Part shown: piece by piece, positions 33,981 to 44,738 of the stretch | Layout: every line of letters starts with the position of its first letter | Numbering within the stretch: position 1 is the stretch's first letter | NCBI RefSeq assembly: GCF_000143415.4 | Contig: NW_003314306.1 | Coordinates: 1,179,199-1,243,198 of the forward strand | Source of the DNA: Selaginella moellendorffii | Lineage: Eukaryota; Streptophyta; Lycopodiopsida; Selaginellales; Selaginellaceae | DNA length: 64,000 nucleotides | Direction of reading: 5' to 3' | The notes under the pieces: generated by a model | Database searches by the model: none | Seen by the model: the letters and a program-made list of their open reading frames with translations, nothing else | What the model was told of the DNA's origin: nothing | Position numbers and translations under genes: made by a program

Positions 33981-34646
33981 ATGGCCTTGATCGCGTCCTT
34001 GACCAACAAAATGTTGCTCGTCGCTGCTCTCATGGCCGCAGTGGTGGTCGACTCCTCCAGGATGATCCAGCGTCTCGTTTTGCTCTCGCCACCAACGGGG
34101 CCTAATCCGGGCGGGAACTCGAAGGATGTGGACGAGGTGGCAATGGAATTCATCTCTCCGCCATCCGGTCCCAGCCCTGGTGGTAACGGTGGATCGCGGT
34201 TTGAGGTCTCAAAGCCCCGGACGCCATCTCCTCCGGCCGGTCCGAGCCGAGTCCACAATGGAGAGGGTCAGTTCGTCGTCTCCAAGCCCCGCACAACGCC
34301 ATCTCCTCCGGCCGGTCCGAGCCCAGTCCACAATGGAGGGGGCCAGTTCGTCGTCTCCAAGCCCCGCATAACGCCATCTCCTCCGGCCGGTCCGAGCCGA
34401 GTCCACAATGGAGAGGGCCAGTTCGTCGTCTCCAAGCCCCGCACAACGCCATCTCCTCCGGCCGGTCCCAGCCCAGTTCATAGAAGGCCCGTTCGTCGTC
34501 TCCAAGCGCCATCGCCTCCGTCCGGTCCCAGCCCCGTCCACGACGAGATCGATCTTCACTTGGTTCCAGCGGGTCCGAATCCACTCCACAACTTTGGAAC
34601 CGTGTTCCATAGCGTTCCGGAGGGGCCAGATCCAGTTGGAAACTAG
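33981..34646 (+). CDS. Multi-CLE prepropeptide with nine CLE motifs
   Basis: 221 residues from ATG at 33981. The N-terminus MALIASLTNKMLLVAALMAA is a signal peptide. Nine dodecapeptides fit the CLE consensus (P at 4, G-P at 6-7, usually P at 9, N at 12): residues 35-46, 58-69, 82-93, 107-118, 132-143, 157-168, 177-188, 193-204 (HLVPAGPNPLHN) and 210-221 (HSVPEGPDPVGN, ending exactly at the C-terminus). Motifs 3-6 lie in a 25-codon (75-bp) tandem repeat with alternating R9 and P9 forms, suggesting a duplicated 150-bp pair. CLE peptides are secreted, processed ligands of leucine-rich-repeat receptor kinases in meristem and vascular control. The H-x-V-P form of motifs 8 and 9 is closest to TDIF/CLE41. 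Processing and expression are unknown. Confidence 0.8.
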   Translation: MALIASLTNKMLLVAALMAAVVVDSSRMIQRLVLLSPPTGPNPGGNSKDVDEVAMEFISPPSGPSPGGNGGSRFEVSKPRTPSPPAGPSRVHNGEGQFVVSKPRTTPSPPAGPSPVHNGGGQFVVSKPRITPSPPAGPSRVHNGEGQFVVSKPRTTPSPPAGPSPVHRRPVRRLQAPSPPSGPSPVHDEIDLHLVPAGPNPLHNFGTVFHSVPEGPDPVGN

Positions 34647-34957
34647 GGTGGAGCTATGGTCTTCTATTGATCTTTTCTTGCCATTCATGCTTGTTTCTTA
34701 ATCGTCGCCCAACACTTCGTTTTTTTCTGGCTCAATTGCATCCTCTCTTGGATAAATATTGTAATTACTTGCAAAGAAATAGACAATGCTGAATTAATCG
34801 CCCCAGTGTTCTTTGAGATTGCTCTTCCTAGATTCCAAAGCTGGCGCTAATTTGTTCTCGGAATTTCTGAACGAACGGCAAAGTTGGCGCTAAATTTTAA
34901 AACAAACGAGAGGGATATTCGGCCCTTTGTGCTAGATTTAGGGTTCTTTCATGAGAC

Positions 34958-36202
34958 AGTGGCTATGGCGGAATGCCGCTGCTGCGCGAGCTGGGATATT
35001 TGGCTGTCGATCGGGGGGCCTCTCCAGCTGCGCTCTATTCGGCGTTGAGAGCAGAGGTGCTTACGCGATTTTCTTGCCCGGCGTCAAGACGCGACGCACA
35101 GCTTGATCTTTGTGAGGCACAAGAAGCTCCGGCTCAGGCCTACGACGAACAAGGTTCTGGCGCTGGAGAATGTGGCAAGTTGGAAGTAAGTTTCGATGCT
35201 TTCGGGGCGTGTGGAGTTAGATCTGATTGATTGAACTACGATTTGTTCCAGAGCAGGCAGAATGAAGTTCCGAATGAAAGAACTAAAGCGCCTTATGATG
35301 TGCTCCCGAGAAGAACTAAGATGCAAAGAGCACGGGACTTGGTGGATGCAGTAAGTTCTTCTCTCTTTATTTCTTCTGGATCTTTCAAAACTTCGTGCAC
35401 AGGTTTTGCCACTTCCCGATGTCAAAGGGGAGATTTGGGCCGCTTGCGATACATGGATTGCCTGGGAGCTAAGATTTCCTCTGCATACAATCGAGATGGC
35501 CACTCACAGGCTCTTCCGGTTGAAACAATGGCGCAGAGTTATTCACGTAAGTTCTGTGAGTTCTCTGTTCTATCTGACTGGAAAAACGTCACAGGTGATC
35601 AAGTGGATGTTTAGCAAAGGCCATGGCTTTACAATGAACACTTATGGATGTCTCCTCCGGGCTTTGGACATTGATGGCAGGGTGGACGAGGTTGAGCACA
35701 TCTGGCATACTTTTGTGGTGACGAAACAAGAGAGCGTCCCTAGAGTTATGTATGCTCGAATGATCACGACGTATGATCGGCGAGCATTGCCAGACAAAGC
35801 TATCAAGGTAGGTAGACGAAACGTTTTGCGATCGTGGTGGTGATGGTGTTTGTTTTGTGGTCGTAGATGTTTAAAGAGCTGGAGCTTTCAGGAACGAGGC
35901 CGGATCCAGCGACAATAATCAAGATCGGGAAGATTTATGAGAAGCTCGGTTTCACGAATAAGACGGCGGAGCTACTCGAGAAGCACAAGCCAACGAAGAC
36001 GTTCATATCGTTTAAGTTCAGGTGAGCCTTGTGATTGGGCTTGGCGGAAGTTCTTACGCTTGTGATCCTGCGGCTGCTCAGAACGAAGAGTCACAAATTC
36101 ATGGGAGTCCCGGGCCATGACAGGAGGCGACTAACTTCTTCGGAGAAACAGAAAAAGAGGAAACTTAGAGAACGTCTTGCTACGATCATAGACTTTAGCT
36201 GA
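34958..36202 (+). CDS. THA8-like organellar PPR protein
   Basis: About six exons, reliable from about 35252: 35403-35548 (VLPLPDVKGEIWAACDTWIA...), 35595-35807 (VIKWMFSKGHGFTMNTYGCL...), 35867-36021 (MFKELELSGTRPDPATIIKI...) and 36082-36202 (ending LRERLATIIDFS). The short PPR array and the motif FIxWELxFPL...VIKWMxSKGxG belong to the THA8-like group, small PPR proteins needed for splicing of organellar group II introns. Exon 1 starts at 34951-34965 with a mitochondrial-looking MRQWLWRNAAAARAGIFGCR, but that frame meets a stop and the conserved RHKKLRLRPTTNKVLALEN lies in another frame. An unrecognised intron or a 1-nt lesion near 35085-35105 must be assumed. Confidence 0.75.
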
Positions 36203-36356
36203 GGCGAGCTTCTGGTCTTCTACTTTTTCTTCTTGATCAGGGGCAAATCTAAAAAAGTTTCTATAGGTTTTTTTTTTCCGGCAGCACCCCGTTTTTAAGT
36301 CATGGAAGTCCAAATCCATCCTTTAGCCGGCAGTGGTGCGAAAACAGTGGCGACAA

Positions 36357-37445
36357 GGAATCACCGAGCTCGTGTGCAAGGAGAGCGGAGTGGTGGAGAT
36401 GAGGAAGAAGAAGCCGACGAGCGATGCCGGGGACCCTCTGGCTTCCTTGTTTGCGCTCAGTGCGCTCAAGAACACTAGCGCCACCGCCGCCGCCGCCGCG
36501 GCCACGGCCAAAAAGAGCTCCGCTTCCTTCTTTTGCACGCCGCGAACCTTGGGTGGTGGGATATCCTCGAGCATGAAGACTCGAAGTATGCGCTGAGCTT
36601 TAGAGGCTGGGATCTCGCACCAAACAACCATTCTTTGGATCAAGTAAGTGTTACGTTTTTCTTTTCTCTTCCTCTCCTTGCGTATTGAATTTGTGTTTGC
36701 TTTCTCTTGAAATTCTTGCGGTTCTTTCTATTTTGTCTTTGTTCTTTGCTTCAAGTCTCAAGCTCTGCTCTCGCTTTGTTATGTCACACAATTACTGACA
36801 AAATGTCCCTGTTCCTTTCCTAGTTTCCATCGTGGACGGGAAGGAGGGCAGGTAGCTGGTCTTGTTGGATGGAATCAGGAAGCTCATATTGTATTGCTCT
36901 TCTGTCAGATCAGTCAATCAGACGTTCTTCTCAAATTGAAGACATACTGTGCAACAAGACAGTATGTCCATGCATCACTTGGATGTTTCAGGTCTCGTCA
37001 TGGAAGGGATCCGTTGTTTTCGTCTTCCTAGCCGGAGCTGGTCATTTGGATATTGGCATGCGTACTTTTAGATGGGAGTGACATTATGAAATAGGTGTCA
37101 TGAGTTCGGAAGTTATCGTCACCTTGAGGAAAAAATCTTGAGCAGATAATGGCTGCCTCAACAGGATATCAATGGTTTGACTTTTTGGTTCACTTGACAG
37201 GGATTGAACCTGGCGTTCTTTTCCTATCGGCCACTTGTCATTTGGGCCGACACTTGGCTCCGGTTATATACATAAGAAAAGTGCTGGTGCTGCTTGCCGC
37301 AGCTCCGATGGAGATCTTCTTGCTGGGAACTGCTCGCTCAAGCGCATGACAAGCCAACTTGTTGCAATCCGGGCATTTGCTATCAGACTCCTCCGTTTAT
37401 CGGGGCTTGCTATCCGTGAATTTCATGAACAGCATGACAATGTTG
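36357..37445 (+). pseudogene. Segmental duplicate of 31506-32590: borealin-like 3' half, CHI relic and knottin relic
   Basis: From GAGCTCGTGTGCAAGGAGAG onward this copy follows 31506-32590 with small indels and about 95% identity by eye. It lacks the first 107 codons of the borealin-like gene. The open frame to 36596 (KESGVVEMRKKKPTSDAGDP...) therefore has no proper start. The CHI-like relic (GTGGACGGGAAGGAGGGCAG near 36833) and the knottin relic (CCNPGICY-type near 37350-37425) follow in the same order. Confidence 0.85.
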
Positions 37446-37966
37446 CGGAATGAACAAACAAATGTTTTTCTGATCCATCAACAGCAAGTTGGAGCATTTC
37501 CTTAATCAGCTGACCTATTTACATTGAGGCCTTCCGTGAAATGGATCTAGTAGGAAATATCGTCCACAAGCAACGGACCCGGCAATGGACCTCTATATTC
37601 CGCAACAAGACTCAGTCGGGTTTCTGTTCCAACAAAACATCAAACTTCCTTCTGGAACGAAATGTCTTACTGTAAAGCTGAAAGGGTCCTTGCCAGGAGG
37701 CCAGGTTCCTCCTCCACACGAGATGGAGGATCCACGGCATGAGTTATCACACCCAGAGCATGTCCAGAAGGAACCACACCACCCTAAGACATTCAATTAA
37801 TTCTTCCAGTGTATTTGTACAATTTCTTCCACAATAATCTCATATAACAACTCGGCTCCATGAGAATTTCATGATGCCTGTGGTAATGCCTTGTTGTATG
37901 TCACTAGTTAATAGCTAATTTGTTTGTATGTGAGATTAACTGGGCCAAACCGTCGATAATCACCAC
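37446..37966. other. Intergenic with one small unrecognised open frame
   Basis: A 71-codon frame at 37585-37800 (MDLYIPQQDSVGFLFQQNIK..., Pro/His-rich end) has no recognisable features and no evident neighbours; it may be another fragment. Otherwise nothing seen. Confidence 0.35.
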
Positions 37967-38126
37967 TAGATAGAAAGCATGAAATTGTGAGTTCTGAAAC
38001 AACTATGCATAGCTTCAGATAAAGAACAGTTTATTCATTCGACCATTAGATAGAAAGCATGAAATTGTGAGTTCTGAAACAACTATGCATAGCTTCAGAT
38101 AAAGAACAGTTTATTCATTCGACCAT
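37967..38126 (+). repeat. 80-bp perfect tandem duplication
   Basis: TAGATAGAAAGCATGAAATT through CATTCGACCAT occurs at 37967-38046 and again at 38047-38126 with no visible difference. It covers the likely 3' UTR of the knottin-like gene on the minus strand, so it is recent. Confidence 0.92.
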
Positions 38127-38148
38127 TTGTGCTTGTACATGCTACTGA

Positions 38149-38331
38149 TCAGTAGCAAGGGCCAACAAATGGAGGAGTGCTGTAGCAGATCCCGGGATTG
38201 CAGCAGAAGGGCATGCTAGATGGGCACTGTGAACTACTTGTGCATCTCCGGTCCTGAGCACTAGCGACTTCCACAAAGCAAATTACTACCAGAGCAGCAA
38301 CCAGCGCAAACAAAACCGCGAACTTCGACAT
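38149..38331 (-). CDS. Small secreted six-cysteine knottin-like peptide
   Basis: 60 residues: a clear signal peptide (MSKFAVLFALVAALVVICFV, ending VASAQ) and a 34-residue mature part with spacing C-x5-C-x6-CC-x4-C-x9-C. This is the inhibitor cystine knot (knottin) arrangement. The minus-strand promoter has CATAAATAGG about 45 bp upstream of the ATG. Plant knottins act as antimicrobial, inhibitor or signalling peptides; which applies cannot be told. Two decayed relatives lie at 32425-32580 and 37290-37425, so this is a small local family. Confidence 0.72.
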   Translation of the reverse strand: MSKFAVLFALVAALVVICFVEVASAQDRRCTSSSQCPSSMPFCCNPGICYSTPPFVGPCY

Positions 38332-38800
38332 TGTGAAACCAAGATGATTATTCCTCTTGCAGCCTACCTATTTATGAACCAAGTGTTGCCTAAAGGCCGG
38401 TCAAGATTTACATACGCAGTGCCTTCGAGGAACATGATAATGACTGAGAAGTCAGAGCAGCTGTTCACAAGTGCATTTTATAAAGTTAAGTGCTTGAGAA
38501 TGTTCTTAGAATATTTTCCTTTTATTGTGGAGATTATATAATTTTCAACCTTTTTACTATTAACATTAACTTTTTGTTTTGTAGGGTGATGCAAGCTCAA
38601 GTCAAAGCTTTCGGATATCAAAGAACCAATTAGCCAATAGTGAGTATGCATCATCTTCCTCTTGCATGATTATTTATTTTTTATTTTTTTCATCTACTCG
38701 GGTGCGTGAAAATCTTCTACGCAATGGAATTCCCAGCGATTCTGGGAAGAATGGTGTGGGAAATGCATCACTGAGAAAAAGCCCTTTCAAATTGTCTCAG
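38332..38800. other. Promoter of the knottin-like gene and intergenic sequence
   Basis: Contains the TATA box of the minus-strand peptide gene near 38375. A short frame at 38344-38541 is not supported. No other feature recognised. Confidence 0.4.
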
Positions 38801-39115
38801 CTACCTCGCAAACACTTCCAATCTGATTGTATATCTCGACCAGTAGTTCTCTGGAACGCAATGATCATGACATATGCCATATATAGCAAGCAAGCTGCAA
38901 AGTGTGAGCTTTCTAACTATTCTGACAACCCATAGTTTCTCGCGGCAGAGAATACGATGACAGCTCTGGTAAACTTTTATAGAAAGTCTAGCAATGTGGA
39001 TGACTTACGAGCAGTGACAGGTCACAGGATGAAGCAGCTGAGCTTGGTACCTGGAACACGACAATCACTGGCTTGCTTACGTCCAAAGAAAGGATGAAGA
39101 TCGAAGATGCAACAG
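38800..39115 (+). pseudogene. PPR protein fragments
   Basis: SRPVVLWNAMIMTYA (about 38838-38880) and, in another frame, ELGTWNTTITGLLTSKERM (about 39038-39100) look like the WNAMI/WN.MI core of plant PLS-type PPR repeats. Intervening sequence is decayed. Weak, based on two short motifs. Confidence 0.3.
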
Positions 39116-39978
39116 GTATTATCCTTTTCTCTTTCTTTTATACAACAACACCACAGTGAGATAGAAATAAGCACAACACTCACACATGGCAGGGCCTCCA
39201 CAATGCAGTATTTTTAGAGCAAAGGCCTCTGCCACATGCCACATCATGAGAGGCAATGTCCTATGCTCCAGATAATTGATAGAACTTATCAAATAGGACT
39301 TAAGAAGCTCAATGAGATGTACATATAAAGGTTACATATAAAACAAACTTTCATGCTGACTGCTGATGGGAATTCAGTACAAAATTGGTAGTGCATAAAT
39401 CTTTTCTACTTCTCCCAAGAGAGCTAAGGTAACTTTATGTGTAAATAAAATTTAAATTTATAAAGGAATAAAATATTTATTATTTGTGCTTATTATTATA
39501 TAAAGTTTTTATTTAACCACTTTTTTTCTATCTTTTCCAATGGAGCTGGATTAAGATCAAGTGCTTTTAAAGCCATAACATATAAAGTAAATTACACACT
39601 TGTCAAGTATTTGTCATCTTTATATTTATTAAGAAATATAACCATGGCAAAAATTGAACCCTAAACCTCTACTCATGGGATTAATATGAATCCAGACCTA
39701 AATTACATATTTGGATTAGCTTGGGGTCTAACCACATTAGTTTCCAAAACTCCTATAAAAATAGAGTTACAATGAGCTCCTAACAGTTAAAACACTCTAA
39801 TATCACTAGCTTTTTCGAATCCTCTTCTTCAACTCTACTCAAATCTTGATATTCTGCGGAAGTTATATTAAGTGTTGAAGTAATCCAATATAGTACTTTA
39901 CATATAGCTTTAGCAAATTATTTAGCACCAACAATGACTTTTTTATTTATATATGCTAGTAAAGTTTGATGGTTTGAG

Positions 39979-40153
39979 TGTAAGCAATAAAAAAGAACAA
40001 CTCAATAAATAATCCATTAGGGTTCAAATATAGTGGGAAAAGGCTATGAATAAATTGATTAAAGGTTTTAAGATACTTTAAATTAAACATCTTTGGGTTT
40101 AAATAGTATTGAGTTGGGTGATTTTATAAGAAGTTCAAATTCAAGAGTTTACA
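39979..40153 (+). mobile_element. Solo or truncated TRIM-family LTR
   Basis: Begins TGTAAGCAATAAAAAAGAAC and ends CAAGAGTTTACA, matching the LTRs of the TRIM at 44739 (TGTAAGC...GCTTACA). No primer-binding site follows and flanking 5-mers (TTGAG/CCGAA) do not match, so it is a solo or rearranged LTR. Confidence 0.6.
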
Positions 40154-42780
40154 CCGAATTTGATGATATAGCCTTTGAAAAACATTTTTACCTTGGATTT
40201 CATGACGATATCAAAGATTTCATACTCTCTCATTTAGATCTAACATCCATTGATATTAATATTTATTATAATAATCAATTGGAAGAATGATAATTGAAGT
40301 ATCATCATCAAACCTTTATGCCTTATCCAATGGCCTCAATCTTGGAGTAACTAGCATATGAGAAAATAAGATTTTTCAGTGCCATAGAGAGAATTGTGCA
40401 ATGGAATTTGATGCCATAATCAAGCATCCAATAGATCATTTCTTGCCTATAATACAACAAGGTATTATGGCTTGACAATTGTTTAGGGTGGAATTTAGGC
40501 CGATTCTAGTTAGATTTTAGTTTAAGCAAGGCATAATTCCAATAGAAATTAGAGCCATATATTAACGGGTTTTCCCAATATTGAATGACAATGTTGAATT
40601 AGACAATTCTCCCCTTCTCCAAATCTTCTTCTTATGCTTCTCTAATATTAATTTCTCACATTTCTTTACATGAGTTTTGGCCATTATAATCCTAGTTTTT
40701 TTTTTGCAATTACCATTCATCTAATGTCAACTTCATCTATCATGATCAAATCTACTTTTCCCTTATGTAGGTTGATTTCAAGGATATTTTCAACAAAAGG
40801 CTCATTCACATTTTACCATCATATCAACTTTATAATTATTCTATTGATCTTATAAAGAGGAAATTACCACCATTTAGTTATATCTATAATCTTTTACTAC
40901 TAAAGTTGGAAACATAACTAAAGATCACTACCTCCATCCTTGAGGTATTTTTTAGTTCCATAGCAAAGGCTCTACTTGGCAAGTCTAAGAGTGTTCATCC
41001 CTAGTAAGTCCCTTTAACATTTTCTATTATGGGCTTTATCCTCAACTCAATTTTACGACCCTTCTTTGGGTCCTTCCTTAGAAATTACTTTTCTTAAACT
41101 CATAATACTATTGTATTTTATAGTTTATTTCCTTTAAGTGTCCTTCCCACTTGGTCACCTTGACTAAATCACACTATATTATTTATTCAAATCACTACTT
41201 TAAACTAGGAATACCGTTCCTTAACCCACCAAGGAGCTTGTCCTTAACTATCAGCTATAGAATCACTTAATGGTTTTACATAAACAATTTAATGGGTTTT
41301 CAAACCTCTAAGTTGTTGACTACAACCCCAGGGCATCCCCCACACTTGGCAGTGTGCATAAGCTAATCCTTTTAGTCAAGGGTCTATAGCAATTGAGTTT
41401 AGGTATCCCCATTTCATTCACTATATCCTTGGTGCCACTTACACCAAAGTGTTCATATTAGATATGCCAAGATTTCACACTAAACAATATAACCATGTAT
41501 TATGATTTTAGGGCATCTCTCGCTTGGTAGTGTGCCCAAGCTAACCTCCTTACTAAGAGTCTATGACCACTGAAAAATAAATGTCCTCATATTCTAAAAC
41601 ATTATTATGGCCTAGTGAATTGGTACTTGAACCCAAGTATTAAAAAGTTAGGACTTAAACCCAACCTCCACATATGCATCTACGGACGGCATCATCTAGA
41701 ATGCCTAGCATGATTCCCTACGTTGATACATCAATTTATATCCAATGCACGGTACGAATCAAAGTTTAGGAACCTAGTTCCTCCAAACTTCCAAGTCCTA
41801 TCATTTGATAAACTAGTTGACCAGCATGTGATCATGCATAGACTCCTTCATGCTTGGCCCCATGAGCCACCTTTTTGAAGTCATCACTTTCAATTAGGTT
41901 CTTTGTTCCTCCTCCTTGTTAATCCCATTTAGCAAGTCACCCAATCAACATAACATGATTTTGAAAGTTTTTAAACATCAAATTTCGTTTAAAGCCATTT
42001 TTTAAAACACTTAAGAACCATTTCCCTAACTTTGATAGCTTTGCTTTATAACAAGCTTCAAGACCATACTTCTGCTGCACCACTGTAATTTTGTATATTC
42101 CTATAAACTATTTACACTTGGCTTTTTAGGTACTAACTTACCTAGAATTGTCTTTCGGAATATGATTTTATCATGTAGTTTCCTAAAGCTTCCTTTTTTA
42201 GAAGTTTTCTATAATTTCATACTTTAAACTCACCATGGCACCACAATTGCCAATAATAACACCTTTGAGCACCCATTTGATTTTTCACTCTCAACTTACA
42301 TAATTAATCTTGGTATGCCCTTTGATTCCTATAGTTTGATTGTATCCTTTTATTACTTGCTTTCGGCCCTACACATTTTCTTCTGTTATTCTTTTCTAGG
42401 CTAGAAAGATAGCTTTGCATTTTCTACCATACCTCAGCAAATATTTTTAGGGATGAACCTACTCGATAGCCTAGAGAGTGGTTTTTCAATATGGATATAT
42501 TCATCTTGCAATCCTATACATTGGAATTATTATTGCTACTTATGCACTTTTGTATACCTATCACTAGTATTGCCAAAATTCCTTTTGACTTTGTCTAATT
42601 CGGATAGATGGATTTCTCCCATCTTTGCAACTTTGGATGTTGAATAGCACCTCCTATCGATTATTCGTTAGGGATTTAATCCCTTAGGCTTTATTAAATG
42701 CCCTCATAATACCAAACACCACTTTCTGGTGTTTTAAAGTATTTATATATCTTAATGATGGCCTTCTTTGGCAATGAGCA

Positions 42781-44420
42781 TTTTCTTTTACAACATTAAT
42801 TTATTATATCGCAACATAAGCAATTTATCTCTTGAGGGATATATCTAACCCCCTTATCCAAATAAAAAGTCTTGGGAAGTTAACTTTCACTTATCTAATC
42901 AATTATGTCATACCTTTTGTTTAATTACCTTATATTTGTTACGTTTTATAACTCATTATTGGTTCTTTCACACCTCCATCATTATTTGGGTCATTGCACT
43001 CGAATTATATACCTTTTAAATTAAGCTATGTCAATCCCATTTCTATTGGGATTCCTTTGGCAAGGGGTTTTCATGAACTAACTAATTTGACCTCAAGGTA
43101 TCACACCTTAGAACATTTGGTGTCTTCACACCATTGACTCTATAAGTATACCCTCATGACACTTACCACTTATGTCTAAGTTTTTGCTAAGACCATCGTA
43201 ATCATTTCTTATGCAACTATCAATTCACACTACAATATAGTATTCACATATAACAACTTGTCAAAGTTGTTTTCTTTCATAAACACCTTTCCACGACTTT
43301 AGTATGGCATATTCTGCTATTAATGAGATACCCATTGTTTTCATATTTGGATCTTATGATCCTCCCAATCTTTCATAAGGTACAACACACCTTAGTCTAT
43401 ATGTATTTCAAATAATCCCTTAGGATCATTCTTTAACTCTATAGAGTCATCTAGTTTTTGGACTTGTTAATCTGAGAACTCATAATGTCCAAGCTTTATA
43501 ACTCCTTTTGAGTAGCCATCTCGTTGGAATACAATTTCATGTATTCATATTCTATTCACAAGGACTATATTTGCAAATGTTGCTTCGATACTTGATCATC
43601 CTTTATTTTACATGAGCTATTTTTGATTTACAACATTGATTCACTATATCGCAATATAAGCAATTTATCTCTCAAGGGATATATTTAACCTTCTTATTCA
43701 AATAAAAAGTCTTGGGAAGTTAACTTTTACCCATCCAATCAATTATGTCACATCTTTTGTTTAGTTACTTTATAGTTACAACTCATTGTTAGTTCTTCCA
43801 CACCTCTATTATTATTTAGGTCACTGCACTCAAATCATATACCTTCTAACTTAGGATATGCCAATCTCATTTCCATTGGGATTTTTTTGGCAAGGGGTTC
43901 TCATGAACTAACTAACTTGACCTTGAAGCATCACGCTTTGGAACATTTAGTGTCTCCACACCATCAACTCTATGAGCCTACCCTCACAACACTTACCACT
44001 TGTATCTAAGTTTTTGCTAGGACCATCATAGTTTTTTCTTATACTAACTATCAATTAGCACTATAATATAGTGTTCACACACAACAACTTTTCAAAGTTG
44101 CTTTCTTTCGTAAACACTTTTCCATGACTTTAGTATAGCATGTTCTGCCATTAATGAAATACTCACTACTCTTATATTTCGATTTCATGATCCTCTCAAT
44201 CTTTCATAAGGTACAACACACCTTAATCCATATGTGTTCCCACTAATCCTTTAGGATCATTCTTTAACTCTATAGAGTCATTTAACTTTTGGACTTGTTA
44301 ATTTGATAATCTGTAATGTCCAAGCTTATGGCTTCTTTTGAGCTGCTATTTCATTAGAATACAACTTCATGTATTCATGTTCTATTCACAAGGACCATGT
44401 TTGCAAATGTTGTTTCAACA
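42781..44420 (+). repeat. Tandem direct duplication, two units of about 0.8 kb offset by 840 bp
   Basis: Unit A (42781-43600) and unit B (43621-44420) share text throughout, for example AAAAAGTCTTGGGAAGTTAAC, GGCAAGGGGTT.TCATGAACT and CATAAGGTACAACACACCTTA. By eye they are about 85-88% identical. The second unit stops shortly before the assembly gap, so more copies may be collapsed there. Non-coding. Confidence 0.85.
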
Positions 44421-44489
44421 CTTATAAGCTATTTTGCCCCTTAAAACTATCCTTCTACGAGGAGAACGCTCACTCATCCTCTAAGAACA

Positions 44490-44589
44490 NNNNNNNNNNN
44501 NNNNNNNNNNNNNNNNNNNNNNNNNNNNNNNNNNNNNNNNNNNNNNNNNNNNNNNNNNNNNNNNNNNNNNNNNNNNNNNNNNNNNNNNN
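44490..44589. other. Assembly gap of 100 N
   Basis: A run of exactly 100 N, the usual placeholder for a gap of unknown size, next to a tandem repeat. Confidence 0.99.
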
Positions 44590-44738
44590 ACACTCAATTT
44601 TTGAGTCGAAGGCTTAATCCAAATGTGTTACGCTGTTTGCCTTCTACTTTGGCCACTACCATGTGGCACCCTCTCGGCTCTACTTTAGGGCTTAGGGATT
44701 TGTGTTTCATATTAAATTGACTTATGTGATGATTACAA

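Noticed and set aside
34150-34688. Two long minus-strand frames opposite the CLE gene
   Set aside because: Their repeats mirror the 75-bp repeat of the plus strand; the plus frame has a signal peptide and family motifs, so these are shadows.
41320-41575. Possible CRISPR-like or regularly spaced repeats in the AT-rich island
   Set aside because: Only two diverged occurrences of a phrase; eukaryotic non-coding repeat, not an array.
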